Assembly (NCBI GenBank): GCA_964564035.1
Contig: CAZLZN010000005.1
Span: 3,724-67,723 of the forward strand
Length of the DNA: 64,000 nt
Direction of reading: 5' to 3'
Source of the DNA: JAHIGH01 sp964564035
GTDB lineage: Bacteria; Patescibacteriota; Microgenomatia; Levybacterales; UBA12049
Under the pieces are notes generated by a model. It did no database searches, was not told the origin of the DNA, and saw only the letters and a program-made list of their open reading frames with translations. The position numbers and the translations under genes were made by a program. Numbering within the stretch: position 1 is the first letter of the stretch; each line of letters begins with the position of its first letter. Positions 26,062 through 34,984 of this stretch are shown here, piece after piece.

Positions 26062-27513
26062 TTAATTTTCCGTCGGAACTATACGGACCATTCGTTGATT
26101 ATCGTCAAATAGCGCGCCAATAACGGCTGTTTTATGTGAATTACGCTGTAACCTGTCTCTGATGATTTTCGAATTATCGGTAACCTGCTTACTGGATACA
26201 GCTAAATATTCTCCCGGGTCAACATCATCTGATCCGGGCTCCGCTCGTCCGGTTACAAATATAATCCTCGTATTTTCCGGAGTGTATAGGTGCATAATGT
26301 CTCTGACTTGTTGATCTGCCAGCGCGCCTTGTGCAGTAACTTCAACTGCGTTTCGCTCACCCGTATTAAATGGATATCCTTCAGGCCCCGCTCTCACTAT
26401 AGATGGTCCGCCTGTTATTGCTGATCTCTGCGGCTTAATTCCGAGCCATGTGTTAGCGGTAATGTTATATACCGCTTCATAAGCTATGGCTTTTATCGCC
26501 CAGTCTGCTTCTTTTTCCTTCAGTTGTTTAGGAATCCAGCCATAATTATTTTTAGACCGCTCAATCTCAGTAACTATTTTTGCGATTCTCGATGTATTTA
26601 TAATATTTGCGGCCAAAGTTCTCGAGTCGCGATAATCGTGCGACATTGTCAACATATTCGCTTCGCCGACAGCCAATATTGTTTTTTTCAGCCTTGGTGC
26701 TAAAAATTCGGTCATTAGGATTTTGCCGTCCATATGAAGATCAGTCAGATTTTGCCGTAATGTTTTTTCAGAGTCAAACATCTCCGCCCTTCTTGAGTCA
26801 TATATGCCTTTTAGGCCAAAAATAAGCATTCCTGTTCCGGCATCATAAATAGAACTAATTGTACTGCCCTCTGCTTTACCTGTTCTTGCGTATTCTCTAA
26901 AAGCACTAAATCCTCTATCCAGTTCCTCAAAATGCACGGGAAGACCACCGTGTGTAGGGATTTTTTTGTTTACACTATCTCTTTTGTCTTTTACTGCTGC
27001 TGTTATCATTTGATTACAGCTTTGTTCAGGATTAAACGAATTAATATGTGTACCCGCGAATTCAACAAATCTGGATTCACGGCCTGACCTTCTATTATTT
27101 CTAATAAATTTATCGACAGTATATGCCAATACGGGATCACTGAGTTTTATTTCTCCGTAAACATTTTCTTTGGTTTTAGTAAATCCCCCTAGTCTTCTGT
27201 GGCTAAGCGTGACATGCGGGATAGCTACGTTTACAGGTAAAATGTCGCTGTGAGAACACGTTTGAAAAATAGTTTTAACTCCCAAATAATCTTCAATTTC
27301 CTTTTGCACTCGCCTATAGCCTTCGGAGGCAAAGTTTGAAGAATTTATTTCCCCGTCAATAATAGTTCTCGCCAAATGGGGATAGATTAGACTAGGTCCG
27401 GATTCACTTTTTGTTCCGGGAAACTGCCTCTTCAATTCCAAATTTCCACTATCAAGGAGAAAGTCTATATGGCGATTAAGCTCTCCTAGCCGGGAATTTT
27501 CCTGTCTGGACAT
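26062..27513 (-). CDS. hypothetical protein, 483 residues
   Basis: A large soluble protein that I do not recognise. It has no signal peptide or membrane segment. Possible functional spots are FQTCSHSDILPV near residue 103, FAGTHINSFNPEQSCNQ near 170, a His in THGGLPVHFEEL near 207, and AVGEANMLTMSHDYRDSR near 290. The repeated Cys/His/Asp groupings could form a metal site, which is speculative. The C-terminal ~90 residues (IIFVTGRAEPGSDD, AVIGALFDD) look like an alpha/beta region. It is monocistronic with TATAAT at 27522-27527. Confidence 0.6.
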   Translation of the reverse strand: MSRQENSRLGELNRHIDFLLDSGNLELKRQFPGTKSESGPSLIYPHLARTIIDGEINSSNFASEGYRRVQKEIEDYLGVKTIFQTCSHSDILPVNVAIPHVTLSHRRLGGFTKTKENVYGEIKLSDPVLAYTVDKFIRNNRRSGRESRFVEFAGTHINSFNPEQSCNQMITAAVKDKRDSVNKKIPTHGGLPVHFEELDRGFSAFREYARTGKAEGSTISSIYDAGTGMLIFGLKGIYDSRRAEMFDSEKTLRQNLTDLHMDGKILMTEFLAPRLKKTILAVGEANMLTMSHDYRDSRTLAANIINTSRIAKIVTEIERSKNNYGWIPKQLKEKEADWAIKAIAYEAVYNITANTWLGIKPQRSAITGGPSIVRAGPEGYPFNTGERNAVEVTAQGALADQQVRDIMHLYTPENTRIIFVTGRAEPGSDDVDPGEYLAVSSKQVTDNSKIIRDRLQRNSHKTAVIGALFDDNQRMVRIVPTEN

Positions 27514-27521
27514 AAAAAGCT

Positions 27522-27527
27522 ATTATA
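27522..27527 (-). promoter_or_regulatory. -10 box (TATAAT)
   Basis: TATAAT ending 8 nt before the ATG at 27511-27513; no Shine-Dalgarno. Confidence 0.6.
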
Positions 27528-27560
27528 ACAAAAGAATATGAAATTTTCAGTAATATAGAT

Positions 27561-28031
27561 TTACTTTTTATTTACGCTTTTTTTATACAAGTAATTATTC
27601 ATATCACCTTGCATTCTCAAAATAGCTTTTAAGTCTCTTCTATAGCTCGCATCTTTATTCTCTTTTTGATTTTCCTCCAGCTTATATTGTCCTGCCAGAA
27701 TATCGTACATAAATACTCCGTGTCTATACTGGTCAGTTCCGGTACGATAAGAATCCATTATTTTTTTAGTAAGCTTCAACCTTTCGCCGTTTTCAGCAAA
27801 TAGAACCGGTGATCCAAGAATTCGATCTATATGCGGCAGAGGGTCGCTTCTTTCTATTTTTACATACATTTCCATTAGCTTGCATGTAAGAATATCTTCT
27901 TTTAATTTATCGCGCAAACCCTCGATCACATTTTCATCAATGTCATCTTGTCCCAGAAAGTTCAACAACATCTTTTTAGCCCTTCGTTGGAACTTAAGAT
28001 CCTCATGCGAAATATTATATTGCTCTGCCAT
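27561..28031 (-). CDS. hypothetical protein behind a consensus promoter
   Basis: 156 residues from the ATG at 28029-28031. The open frame runs on to 28076, but those 15 codons are the promoter itself (perfect -35, 17-bp spacer and perfect -10). The protein is predicted almost all-helical, charged and soluble, with many Lys, Asp and Arg; no family is recognised. The strongest promoter seen in the window suggests high expression. It is divergent from the DUF2207 gene, whose own -10 at 28092 is only 26 bp beyond this -35. Confidence 0.62.
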   Translation of the reverse strand: MAEQYNISHEDLKFQRRAKKMLLNFLGQDDIDENVIEGLRDKLKEDILTCKLMEMYVKIERSDPLPHIDRILGSPVLFAENGERLKLTKKIMDSYRTGTDQYRHGVFMYDILAGQYKLEENQKENKDASYRRDLKAILRMQGDMNNYLYKKSVNKK

Positions 28032-28037
28032 AAATAT

Positions 28038-28066
28038 ATTATAGGCCTCTAAATTATTAATGTCAA
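28038..28066 (-). promoter_or_regulatory. consensus sigma-70-type promoter for a leaderless mRNA
   Basis: TTGACA at 28061-28066, exactly 17 bp, TATAAT at 28038-28043, then 6 nt to the ATG at 28029-28031. Both hexamers are perfect. The predicted start of transcription falls on or next to the A of the ATG. Confidence 0.85.
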
Positions 28067-28103
28067 TTTCAAACAAAACTTTATACTGTGTTAAAATAAA
28101 CCT

Positions 28104-29870
28104 ATGAAGAGATTTCTGATCATAATAGCATTATTGAGCGTTTTTTTTCTGCCTCAAAAAGCCTCAGCCCAAGCAGAATGGCAAATTGACGAGTTTGATG
28201 CACGAATTGAAATCCTCCCCTCGGGTGTTGTCGCTTTTACCGAAACGATAAATGTCGACTTTTTAGATAACGCCAAACATGGCATTTTCCGGGATATACC
28301 TTTTGTGTATGCAGGTGATACCGGTGAAGTATATACCAAAATAACCATACATAACGTCTTGCAGAATAGTCAACCGGTAAAATACCAAAAAACCCAAAAC
28401 GGCAATTTTATAAATCTCAAAATCGGCGACCCGGACAAAACAATAACAGGCTCCAATACCTATACTATAAATTACACGGCAGAGGGCATTCTTAAAGGCT
28501 TTGATGAATATGACGAGTTGTACTGGAACGTAACAGGAAACAATTGGGACGTAAACATCTTATCAGCAAAAGCACAGATCACGCTCCCCTCGGAAATATT
28601 ACTCAAAAGCGTTTGCTACCAGGGGTATTCCGGCTCAAATGAAAATTGCATGTCTACTACGGTAGATAGCAAAAAAGTAAACTTCGCGTCAACCCGGGCA
28701 TTGGGACCCAATGAAGGGTTTACGGTTGCAGTTGGGTATGAAAAAGGTGTTGTTCCTATCCTGACAGTCGAAAGACCCCCGAGTCTCTGGGAGAAATTTA
28801 TTTCATGGCCTTCGCAGATGACTTTGCTAGCAGTAGTCTTAGCAGGTGTCGGAACAGTTTTATTTTTATGGTATCGATACGGCAGGGATTATTGGTTTGC
28901 AGCGAATTTATTCGGGAACAAAACCGATCAGGGCGTCGTAAAGCCCATCGCCGCTCATGAAACAATTAGCGTTGAATTTACTCCTCCCGACAATCTCCGC
29001 CCTGCTGAGATTGGTGTAATTGCCGATGAATATGCTCACACCAATGACATCACATCGACTATTATTGATCTCGCGTCTCGAGGGTTTTTGAAGATCAGAG
29101 AAATCCCCAAAAAATGGCTTTTCGGAAGTGTTGATTACGAACTTTCAAAAACAACAAAAACTTATAACGGTCTTATAAATTACGAAAAAATGCTTTTAGA
29201 GAAAATATTCTATCAGCGTGACACGGTCAAAATTTCGGACCTCAAAACAACTTTTTATGAAGAATTGAAGGAAATAAAAAAATCCCTTTATGAAGATATT
29301 TTAGACAAAAAATATTTCCCCTCGAATCCTGATCAAGTAAGAATTAAATATCTGGTAATCGCTTTTATGATTATTATCTTCGGCTTTTTTGCAGGCTTTT
29401 TCAGTTTGAGCATAGAGAATATTTTCGCGGCGGACCTGAGTCTGGGCGCAATAATAAGCGGCGTAATCTTAGCTGGCGTCTCACGATTTATGCCCAGAAG
29501 AACAGCTTACGGCCGGGAAACATACCGCAAGATACTGGGATATAAAATGTTTATAAATAGTGCGGAAAAATACAGACAGCAATTTTTCGAAAAACAAAAT
29601 TTATTTAATGAGGTACTTCCCTACGCGATAGTTTTCGGACTTACCGAGAAATTCGCCAAAGCCATGAAGGATATCGGTTTGGAAACCAAAAAGCCCGTCT
29701 GGTATACCGGAGCGCATACATTTAATACTCACGCGTTTGCATCCAATATGAACAGCTTTTCGTCCTCCATGTCAGGTGCGATAGCTTCAGCGCCCAAAAG
29801 CAGCGGCTTCTCTGGAGGAGGCGGATATTCGGGCGGAGGATTTGGCGGAGGAGGCGGCGGAAGCTGGTAG
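28104..29870 (+). CDS. DUF2207-family membrane protein
   Basis: 588 residues. A cleavable-looking signal peptide (about 1-22, ending ASA) leads to an extracytoplasmic beta-rich DUF2207 domain (about 25-215), a membrane helix near 235-260, a cytoplasmic part, two further helices near 415-460, and a Gly-rich tail ending GGGGSW, which is a hallmark of this family. The function of DUF2207 proteins is unknown. A TAAAAT box at 28092-28097 ends 6 nt before the ATG. It is convergent with the PEBP gene. Confidence 0.88.
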   Translation: MKRFLIIIALLSVFFLPQKASAQAEWQIDEFDARIEILPSGVVAFTETINVDFLDNAKHGIFRDIPFVYAGDTGEVYTKITIHNVLQNSQPVKYQKTQNGNFINLKIGDPDKTITGSNTYTINYTAEGILKGFDEYDELYWNVTGNNWDVNILSAKAQITLPSEILLKSVCYQGYSGSNENCMSTTVDSKKVNFASTRALGPNEGFTVAVGYEKGVVPILTVERPPSLWEKFISWPSQMTLLAVVLAGVGTVLFLWYRYGRDYWFAANLFGNKTDQGVVKPIAAHETISVEFTPPDNLRPAEIGVIADEYAHTNDITSTIIDLASRGFLKIREIPKKWLFGSVDYELSKTTKTYNGLINYEKMLLEKIFYQRDTVKISDLKTTFYEELKEIKKSLYEDILDKKYFPSNPDQVRIKYLVIAFMIIIFGFFAGFFSLSIENIFAADLSLGAIISGVILAGVSRFMPRRTAYGRETYRKILGYKMFINSAEKYRQQFFEKQNLFNEVLPYAIVFGLTEKFAKAMKDIGLETKKPVWYTGAHTFNTHAFASNMNSFSSSMSGAIASAPKSSGFSGGGGYSGGGFGGGGGGSW

Positions 29871-29876
29871 AATATT

Positions 29877-29909
29877 TTAAAACTGAAAACTAAAAATATA
29901 GAATAAAAG
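29877..29909. repeat. A-rich quasi-tandem tract
   Basis: Intergenic tract of repeated AAAACTGAAAACTAAAAA-type units between two convergent genes. The same kind of sequence recurs at 55063-55130 and inside pheS at 53104-53152. Confidence 0.5.
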
Positions 29910-29945
29910 CAGTTTTGTGACCCCGGCAACTAATTAGAAAAAAGA

Positions 29946-30386
29946 TTAATTTTTACCATAAAAACCAATTAACTCCGCTGACGCGAGTATTGATCCTCCC
30001 ATTTGTATCAAAACACTCTCTTTATCCCTCGATTTATCAATCTCCAGCATTTTATTTAGCGCATATAGCTTGAAAAAATACCTATGCGTCCCGCCCGGCG
30101 GACATGGACCGCCATAACCCGGTTTGCCGAATGTTGTATTTGCCTCCATTCCGCCATCAGGAACGCTGTTTTCTTTTATTTCCGTAATGTCCGGATTAAT
30201 ATTAATCACGACCCAATGCACCCACGTCCCCATCGGCGCATCCGGATCATCAACGATTAACAACAGGCTCTTCGTGTTTTCCGGAACGTCAGCTATCTCA
30301 AGCGGCGGATTTATATTTTCACCGTTGCACGTATATTTTGAGGGAATCCGTCCATTATTCTCAAAAGCACTGCTGATGATTTTCAT
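29946..30386 (-). CDS. YbhB/YbcL-type phosphatidylethanolamine-binding (PEBP) protein
   Basis: 146 residues, typical for the bacterial PEBP family. The ligand-pocket motifs are present: DDPDAPMGTWVHWVV, PGYGGPCPPGGTHRYFF and an N-terminal KYTCNGENINPPL. Bacterial members have no firmly established role; ligand-binding or protease-inhibitor functions have been suggested for the family. No signal peptide is seen, so it is cytoplasmic. A TACAAT box at 30393-30398 ends 6 nt before the ATG. Confidence 0.93.
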   Translation of the reverse strand: MKIISSAFENNGRIPSKYTCNGENINPPLEIADVPENTKSLLLIVDDPDAPMGTWVHWVVININPDITEIKENSVPDGGMEANTTFGKPGYGGPCPPGGTHRYFFKLYALNKMLEIDKSRDKESVLIQMGGSILASAELIGFYGKN

Positions 30387-30392
30387 TTATTT

Positions 30393-30398
30393 ATTGTA
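30393..30398 (-). promoter_or_regulatory. -10 box (TACAAT)
   Basis: TACAAT 6 nt before the PEBP start codon, no Shine-Dalgarno: another candidate leaderless start. Confidence 0.55.
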
Positions 30399-30419
30399 AC
30401 ACTTACAACTTAATAATTT

Positions 30420-31196
30420 TTATTCAAGGTATATTGAATCGCTTAATTCATATTCTCCTACTTTCGTCCGCAAAATATCAATAGCGATCGCTCCTGTCCC
30501 TAGTTCTAGGCCCATTTTATGAGCCAGGCTCCTCACATACGTACCGCTTGAACATTTCACTCTGAATTTTGCAGTCATATATTTATCAGTATTACTTCCA
30601 GTCAAAACTTTAATCCAAGTATTTAAAATACAATCCTGTCTGAAATCTCCACTGACTAAATTAATTTTGTTTTTAATTAGATTTAAAAGCGTTTTATTTT
30701 CTACCACTTCAGAGGATAAAAATTCAAACTCATATATCGCTACCTTTTTTGTCGGTATTATTATTTCATCCAATTTATTTTCCCGGCTATACTCGAATAA
30801 CGGCTTCCCGTTTACGGCTTTAGATGAATACGGAGGATATACTTGATTGATTATTTTAGGATATTCTTTGCAAAAGCGCTTAAGTTTATCTTCAAAGCCC
30901 GGCTCTTCAATCGATGCATTTTTTTTATATTCAGCAACTCCAAGTAAATCATAAGTATCTGTATCGAATCCGAATAACACCTCGAAAACATATTCCTTAT
31001 CAAGACCCAGATATTTATCGCGCTCTTGGGTTGCATCTCCGATCATGAGCAGCATTACTCCTCTCGCCATCGGATCAAGCCGCCCGGCGTAGCCTATTTT
31101 AATATCTTTGTATTCGGGAAGAACTTCTCGAAGTTTATTTATTAGCTGAAGAGGAGTAAGTCCTGCAGGTTTGTAAATATTTAATAATTTTTTCAC
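30420..31196 (-). CDS. truB: tRNA pseudouridine-55 synthase, TruB
   Basis: 258 residues from the GTG at 31194-31196, giving the family's usual opening KKLLNIYKPAGLTPLQL; a TTG at 31209-31211 would add five residues. The catalytic Asp is in YAGRLDPMARGVMLL. It isomerises U55 in the T loop of tRNAs. The C-terminal CSSGTYVRSLAHKMG segment is also diagnostic. Somewhat shorter than E. coli TruB (314) because the C-terminal PUA-like part is reduced. It stands alone, not with infB or rbfA as in many bacteria. Confidence 0.93.
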   Translation of the reverse strand: MKKLLNIYKPAGLTPLQLINKLREVLPEYKDIKIGYAGRLDPMARGVMLLMIGDATQERDKYLGLDKEYVFEVLFGFDTDTYDLLGVAEYKKNASIEEPGFEDKLKRFCKEYPKIINQVYPPYSSKAVNGKPLFEYSRENKLDEIIIPTKKVAIYEFEFLSSEVVENKTLLNLIKNKINLVSGDFRQDCILNTWIKVLTGSNTDKYMTAKFRVKCSSGTYVRSLAHKMGLELGTGAIAIDILRTKVGEYELSDSIYLE

Positions 31197-31346
31197 GATA
31201 TTGTTTTGCAAAAATAATACAATTGATTTATCAGCCGGTTATAGCTCGATAATACTTGATCTATGTCATAAATTTCGCATTTTTCTGTGGACATAGTATA
31301 ACATTAATATTGACGAATATTTATACCCATTTCCGCCGCCTTGTGA

Positions 31347-31352
31347 TATAAT
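31347..31352 (+). promoter_or_regulatory. -10 box (TATAAT)
   Basis: TG-A-TATAAT, an extended -10, ending 7 nt before the ATG at 31360; no Shine-Dalgarno. Confidence 0.6.
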
Positions 31353-31359
31353 ATGTAAG

Positions 31360-31788
31360 ATGCATAAAAAATTTTATGCAAGCGGATTTATTTATCACGA
31401 GCCGACCGGACAAATTCTCTTGCAAAAACCTCAACTATCAGAAACATCGTCCAAATGGACAATGATTGGTGCATTTTATGAAGAATCCGAAAAGCCCGAA
31501 GAGGCATTTATTCAAGCCGTAAAAGAATTATTAGGTATTCAAATCGATACTCCGTATTTCGTTTATACTTATTTTGATGACAAAGAAAACACTGACAGGC
31601 ATATTTTCTATGCCATTATCAATGAAAAAAGCGATTATCCCCCAAAAAATGATCAATCGTTTCAATGGTTTACCTTCAAAGAAATCCTCAAAATCCAAGC
31701 CTCTCAACAAGTCAAGCATGATGTCGTCGTAGGTCAGCGGGTAATAGAGGCTCAGCTTCGCAAAGATCGCGGTGAGCAAAGTTTATAG
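31360..31788 (+). CDS. NUDIX-fold protein with a degenerate Nudix box
   Basis: 142 residues with the beta-strand pattern of NUDIX proteins: IYHEPTGQILLQKP, then WTMIGAFYEE, then a C-terminal FQWFTFKEIL. The Nudix helix reads KPEEAFIQAVKELLGI: the REUxEE part is reduced to KEL with the two metal-binding Glu missing. It is therefore probably not a pyrophosphohydrolase of the usual type and may bind nucleotide or act as a regulator. The gene is convergent with the DEAD-box helicase and separated from it by only 5 bp. Confidence 0.7.
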   Translation: MHKKFYASGFIYHEPTGQILLQKPQLSETSSKWTMIGAFYEESEKPEEAFIQAVKELLGIQIDTPYFVYTYFDDKENTDRHIFYAIINEKSDYPPKNDQSFQWFTFKEILKIQASQQVKHDVVVGQRVIEAQLRKDRGEQSL

Positions 31789-31793
31789 ACTAG

Positions 31794-33011
31794 TTACTCC
31801 ACAAAAGTCAAAGCAATTCCCCTCTTTCCGGCGCGGCCTGTCCTGCCAATGCGGTGAGTATAATCTTCATAGGTCTCCGGCGCGTCATAATTTATAACAT
31901 GAGTTACATCACTGACATCAATTCCTCTGGACGCAACATCGGTCGCGAGCAATACGCTTAATTTATTTTCTTTAAATTCACGAAGCGCTCTCTCCCGCTG
32001 ACTTTGAGATTTATTTCCGTGGAGGACCGCACTTCGGATCCCTTTGTTTTGCAGGGCGTATGCAAGTTTATTAATCCCCCACTTGGTCCTGCCGAAAACT
32101 ATTACTTTTTGAAATTCTGACTGAACCAACAGTTCGTATAATACGTCTGTTTTAGATTTATGTCCGTTAATATGTATGACTTTCTGTTCAATATTCTCAG
32201 CTTGAGATTGCTGTTTAACGCTTATGGATACAGGGTTACTGACAAAGCTATGAAGAATCTCCTCTGTTTTTCTGTCAACCGTTGCCGAAAAAAATAGAGA
32301 CTGCCTTATTTTGGGAAGAAGAGAGATCAGCATTTTTATTTCATTTATAAATCCTATATCAACCATTCTGTCTACTTCATCAAGAACAACGTTTTGGAAC
32401 ATAAATAATTTCAAAACTTTTCGGCCGATCATATCTTTTATCCTGCCCGGCGTACCGATCACAAAATGCGGATTGTGACTTAGTGAATAGATCTGCCTTT
32501 TCATATTTGCGCCGCCAACCAGAAGCGCGCTGTTTAGATCCGTTCCTCTGGCAAATATCTTGAACTCACTGGCTATTTGAACCGCCAATTCTCTCGTCGG
32601 AACTACGATCAGCACTCTTTGATTTCGGTCCAGAAACGCCTTGTTTATCAGCGATATCAAAAAAGCAGCAGTTTTCCCGGTTCCCGTATTTGCCCGTCCA
32701 ATAACATCACGCCCCGCTAGTATTTCAGGAATTGCTTTGGATTGTATCTCTGTCGCGGTTATGTATCCATGATCAGCTATATTGCGTTTCAGTTTTTCGA
32801 CAATATTATATTGCGAGAAATCCACAGAACTTAAATTATTTACCGGATCTGTATTTTGCTCTGTTTTATATTCACTAATTTTATTAATGAACATTCTCGG
32901 GTCAAGCTTTTTTATTCTGCGCCCGAAACCGCCGCGCGGTTTTGATGTCGCTCCGGAATTCCTAAATCCGCTCTTATATCTATTATTATGTGAATAACTG
33001 CTTTTATACAT
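31794..33011 (-). CDS. DEAD-box RNA helicase (DEVD variant)
   Basis: 405 residues. A ~60-residue basic N-terminal extension precedes the Q motif (TATEIQ), motif I ANTGTGKT (107-114), Ia PTREL, Ib TPGR, motif II DEVD (211-214, Val instead of Ala), motif III SAT, and the C-terminal VIVFGRTK, ATDVASRGIDV and HRIGRTGRAG. It unwinds RNA, probably during ribosome assembly or mRNA turnover. The ATG has a Shine-Dalgarno (AAAGGAG) and a ~180-nt 5' UTR, both exceptional in this window and reminiscent of cold-regulated helicase mRNAs. Confidence 0.94.
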   Translation of the reverse strand: MYKSSYSHNNRYKSGFRNSGATSKPRGGFGRRIKKLDPRMFINKISEYKTEQNTDPVNNLSSVDFSQYNIVEKLKRNIADHGYITATEIQSKAIPEILAGRDVIGRANTGTGKTAAFLISLINKAFLDRNQRVLIVVPTRELAVQIASEFKIFARGTDLNSALLVGGANMKRQIYSLSHNPHFVIGTPGRIKDMIGRKVLKLFMFQNVVLDEVDRMVDIGFINEIKMLISLLPKIRQSLFFSATVDRKTEEILHSFVSNPVSISVKQQSQAENIEQKVIHINGHKSKTDVLYELLVQSEFQKVIVFGRTKWGINKLAYALQNKGIRSAVLHGNKSQSQRERALREFKENKLSVLLATDVASRGIDVSDVTHVINYDAPETYEDYTHRIGRTGRAGKRGIALTFVE

Positions 33012-33193
33012 ATAATTTTCTCCTTTTTTCTCTAAATACTCAAATAACTCTGCTCAAATATGAATTACAAAAAGTTTCAAGAAGATACTGTTGATTTGAT
33101 ATATGAGGTATCTTTATCCTTATAAAAACTTGTTCAAAATGTAAGCAGATGTACTTGGGTATTTCGATACGAATAACGAAGTAACAAAAGTTA
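33012..33193 (-). promoter_or_regulatory. long 5' UTR of the DEAD-box helicase gene
   Basis: About 180 nt between the promoter at 33200-33229 and the helicase ATG, holding no ORF of note and ending with AAAGGAG seven bases before the start. Its length contrasts with the near-zero leaders elsewhere, so it probably carries regulation, for example temperature- or autoregulation as known for cold-shock helicases. No known riboswitch was recognised. Confidence 0.5.
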
Positions 33194-33199
33194 ACACCA

Positions 33200-33229
33200 A
33201 TTATAGCACAATTAAGCTTTTTTTGCCAA
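33200..33229 (-). promoter_or_regulatory. promoter of the DEAD-box helicase
   Basis: TTGGCA at 33224-33229, 18-bp spacer, TATAAT at 33200-33205. Start of transcription is expected near 33193, 182 nt before the ATG. Confidence 0.6.
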
Positions 33230-33250
33230 TTTCACAAAAAATGTATTGAA

Positions 33251-33967
33251 TTAAGAGTTTTTTTGCTCACCTCTACCGCTGGAGTACACTTCATAGAGAT
33301 AATTTGATCTTTGTATTTCTGTAACAATTTTATTCTGTTCGCTCTTAGCTATATTCCGGCTTTCCATGTAATCTATAAAATTATCAACAGGTAAATCAAT
33401 ATCGGCGTTATAATTATGAATAGTATCGATATAATACTCCCCGCCGTCTCTGCCAACAATAAAATTTGCCTTAATTGAATCATCAATAACCAGTGGTATA
33501 TCGAATTTGCGGCAATCCCTTTCAACTTCGCTAAATGGGTATTTAACTTGAAAAATATGAACTCCTTTATGAAATGTGACTAATCTCCTTTCCAATAAGT
33601 TGTTTAAATTAAACTTATCTTTAAATATCCGATCCTTGATTGTCATTGAAGGCATCGTTTTGTCTATGGACCCGGCTGTCGCGCAGGGCTTAGGAAAATT
33701 ATAAGGCCATAATTTACTATAAATCCTATGAGTATAATATATTGCTTTAACTAATTCCGGCGTCTTTGGGCTAAAATCAGCCGATGCTATTTTCGATGGG
33801 TCATTTGGAAGTTCTACCACATATTTTTCCGCGCCATACCCTACTATCTTCATGTTGTGCTTTTCTGCAATGCCGTATATATAGCTTCGGGCTTGCGGTT
33901 TTTTTCGCCTTGATGCTTCACCTACTTCGGTAAAAAAATCCATTCTTGGTATTTCTAAGCCTAACAT
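33251..33967 (-). CDS. hypothetical protein
   Basis: 238 residues, no certain family. GYGAEKYVVELPND near residue 40 followed by a helix (IYYTHRIYSKLW) and a C-terminal KANFIVGRDGGEYYIDTI loosely recall the Gly loop, alpha-C helix and metal loop of small kinase-like folds, but the catalytic HxD and DFG equivalents are not evident, so I do not assign it. Soluble, Lys/Tyr-rich. A TATAAT box at 33975-33980 ends 7 nt before the ATG. Confidence 0.6.
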   Translation of the reverse strand: MLGLEIPRMDFFTEVGEASRRKKPQARSYIYGIAEKHNMKIVGYGAEKYVVELPNDPSKIASADFSPKTPELVKAIYYTHRIYSKLWPYNFPKPCATAGSIDKTMPSMTIKDRIFKDKFNLNNLLERRLVTFHKGVHIFQVKYPFSEVERDCRKFDIPLVIDDSIKANFIVGRDGGEYYIDTIHNYNADIDLPVDNFIDYMESRNIAKSEQNKIVTEIQRSNYLYEVYSSGRGEQKNS

Positions 33968-33974
33968 ATGCTTT

Positions 33975-33980
33975 ATTATA
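33975..33980 (-). promoter_or_regulatory. -10 box (TATAAT)
   Basis: TATAAT with a 7-nt gap to the ATG at 33965-33967 and no Shine-Dalgarno. Confidence 0.6.
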
Positions 33981-34055
33981 TACCTTAATCATATAATAGT
34001 AAAGCCTATAATATTATATATTTTGGAATATTAAATTAATATATTATGTCTTTGT

Positions 34056-34061
34056 TATAAT
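34056..34061 (+). promoter_or_regulatory. -10 box (TATAAT)
   Basis: TATAAT with a 6-nt gap to the ATG at 34068 of the EamA transporter gene; leaderless start predicted. Confidence 0.6.
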
Positions 34062-34067
34062 CAAATC

Positions 34068-34955
34068 ATGCTCTACGGTTTACTGGTGCTTTTTATTGCT
34101 CAACTGCTCGGCAATACTGTTGTCCCGATTGGCACAAAAATCGCGGCCCCTGTGACAGGTGAAATCACCTTTATGTTCTTCCGTTTTTTAATCACCGCTT
34201 TAGTTTTATATTTTATTTTGGTCTCTACCCGCACATCAATTTTCAAAAAAAATAATTACAGACAATATGCACTTCTTGGTTTTATGGTTGGTACAAATAT
34301 TTTTTTATTTACATATGGCATACATTACACAACGATAATCATGGGTTCACTTATATATGCGATCACGCCGATATTTGTTGGTATTGCGGGGCATTTTTTT
34401 CTGCGTGAACGATTGGATGCATCCAAAATACTTGGTTTAATTTTGTCTCTTATTGGTTTATTTATATTAATTGGAAGATCATTGTCCGGAATAAATGATA
34501 ACGCATACGGTCAGCCGCTCGGAAATATTCTGATATTTATTGCTATGGTCTCATATGCTTATTATATTTTTTATTCCAGAAAAGTATTAAAAACTGAAAA
34601 TACCAGCGCGATCCATACGACATTTTGGACATTTATTTTCGTAACTGTTTATATGTTACTCATATTTTCTACAGGACTTTTGTCAGGATATGTAGCGCTC
34701 TCCTCTATTCCGGCTTTTGGCATGTGGGGTTTTATTATAGTAGGAGTTGGATCTGCTCTGCAGTATTATTTGCTTCATTTAGGTATCAAACATACAACTG
34801 CATTCATTTCATCAATTTTCCAGTACATCGGGCCTCTGATAGCGGCCTCGGTCAGCATCCCTCTCCTCAGCGAACAATTAACCCCCCAGCTGATTATCGG
34901 AGGTATACTCATCCTCACCGGCGTTTTCTTAAGCACGACAAATAAAAAGATCTAA
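34068..34955 (+). CDS. EamA-family (drug/metabolite transporter superfamily) permease
   Basis: 295 residues, ten membrane helices arranged as two five-helix EamA repeats (about 1-135 and 150-290). The end of the first repeat, ITPIFVGIAGHFFLRERLDASKILGLILSLIG, is broken here only by its length; the matching SIPLLSEQL and GGILILTGVFLS close the second repeat. Members export or import amino acids, nucleotides or other metabolites; the substrate cannot be inferred. It is followed after 29 bp by another membrane protein on the same strand. Confidence 0.9.
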   Translation: MLYGLLVLFIAQLLGNTVVPIGTKIAAPVTGEITFMFFRFLITALVLYFILVSTRTSIFKKNNYRQYALLGFMVGTNIFLFTYGIHYTTIIMGSLIYAITPIFVGIAGHFFLRERLDASKILGLILSLIGLFILIGRSLSGINDNAYGQPLGNILIFIAMVSYAYYIFYSRKVLKTENTSAIHTTFWTFIFVTVYMLLIFSTGLLSGYVALSSIPAFGMWGFIIVGVGSALQYYLLHLGIKHTTAFISSIFQYIGPLIAASVSIPLLSEQLTPQLIIGGILILTGVFLSTTNKKI

Positions 34956-34984
34956 TAAATATTAACATTTTAATAAATTGATTT

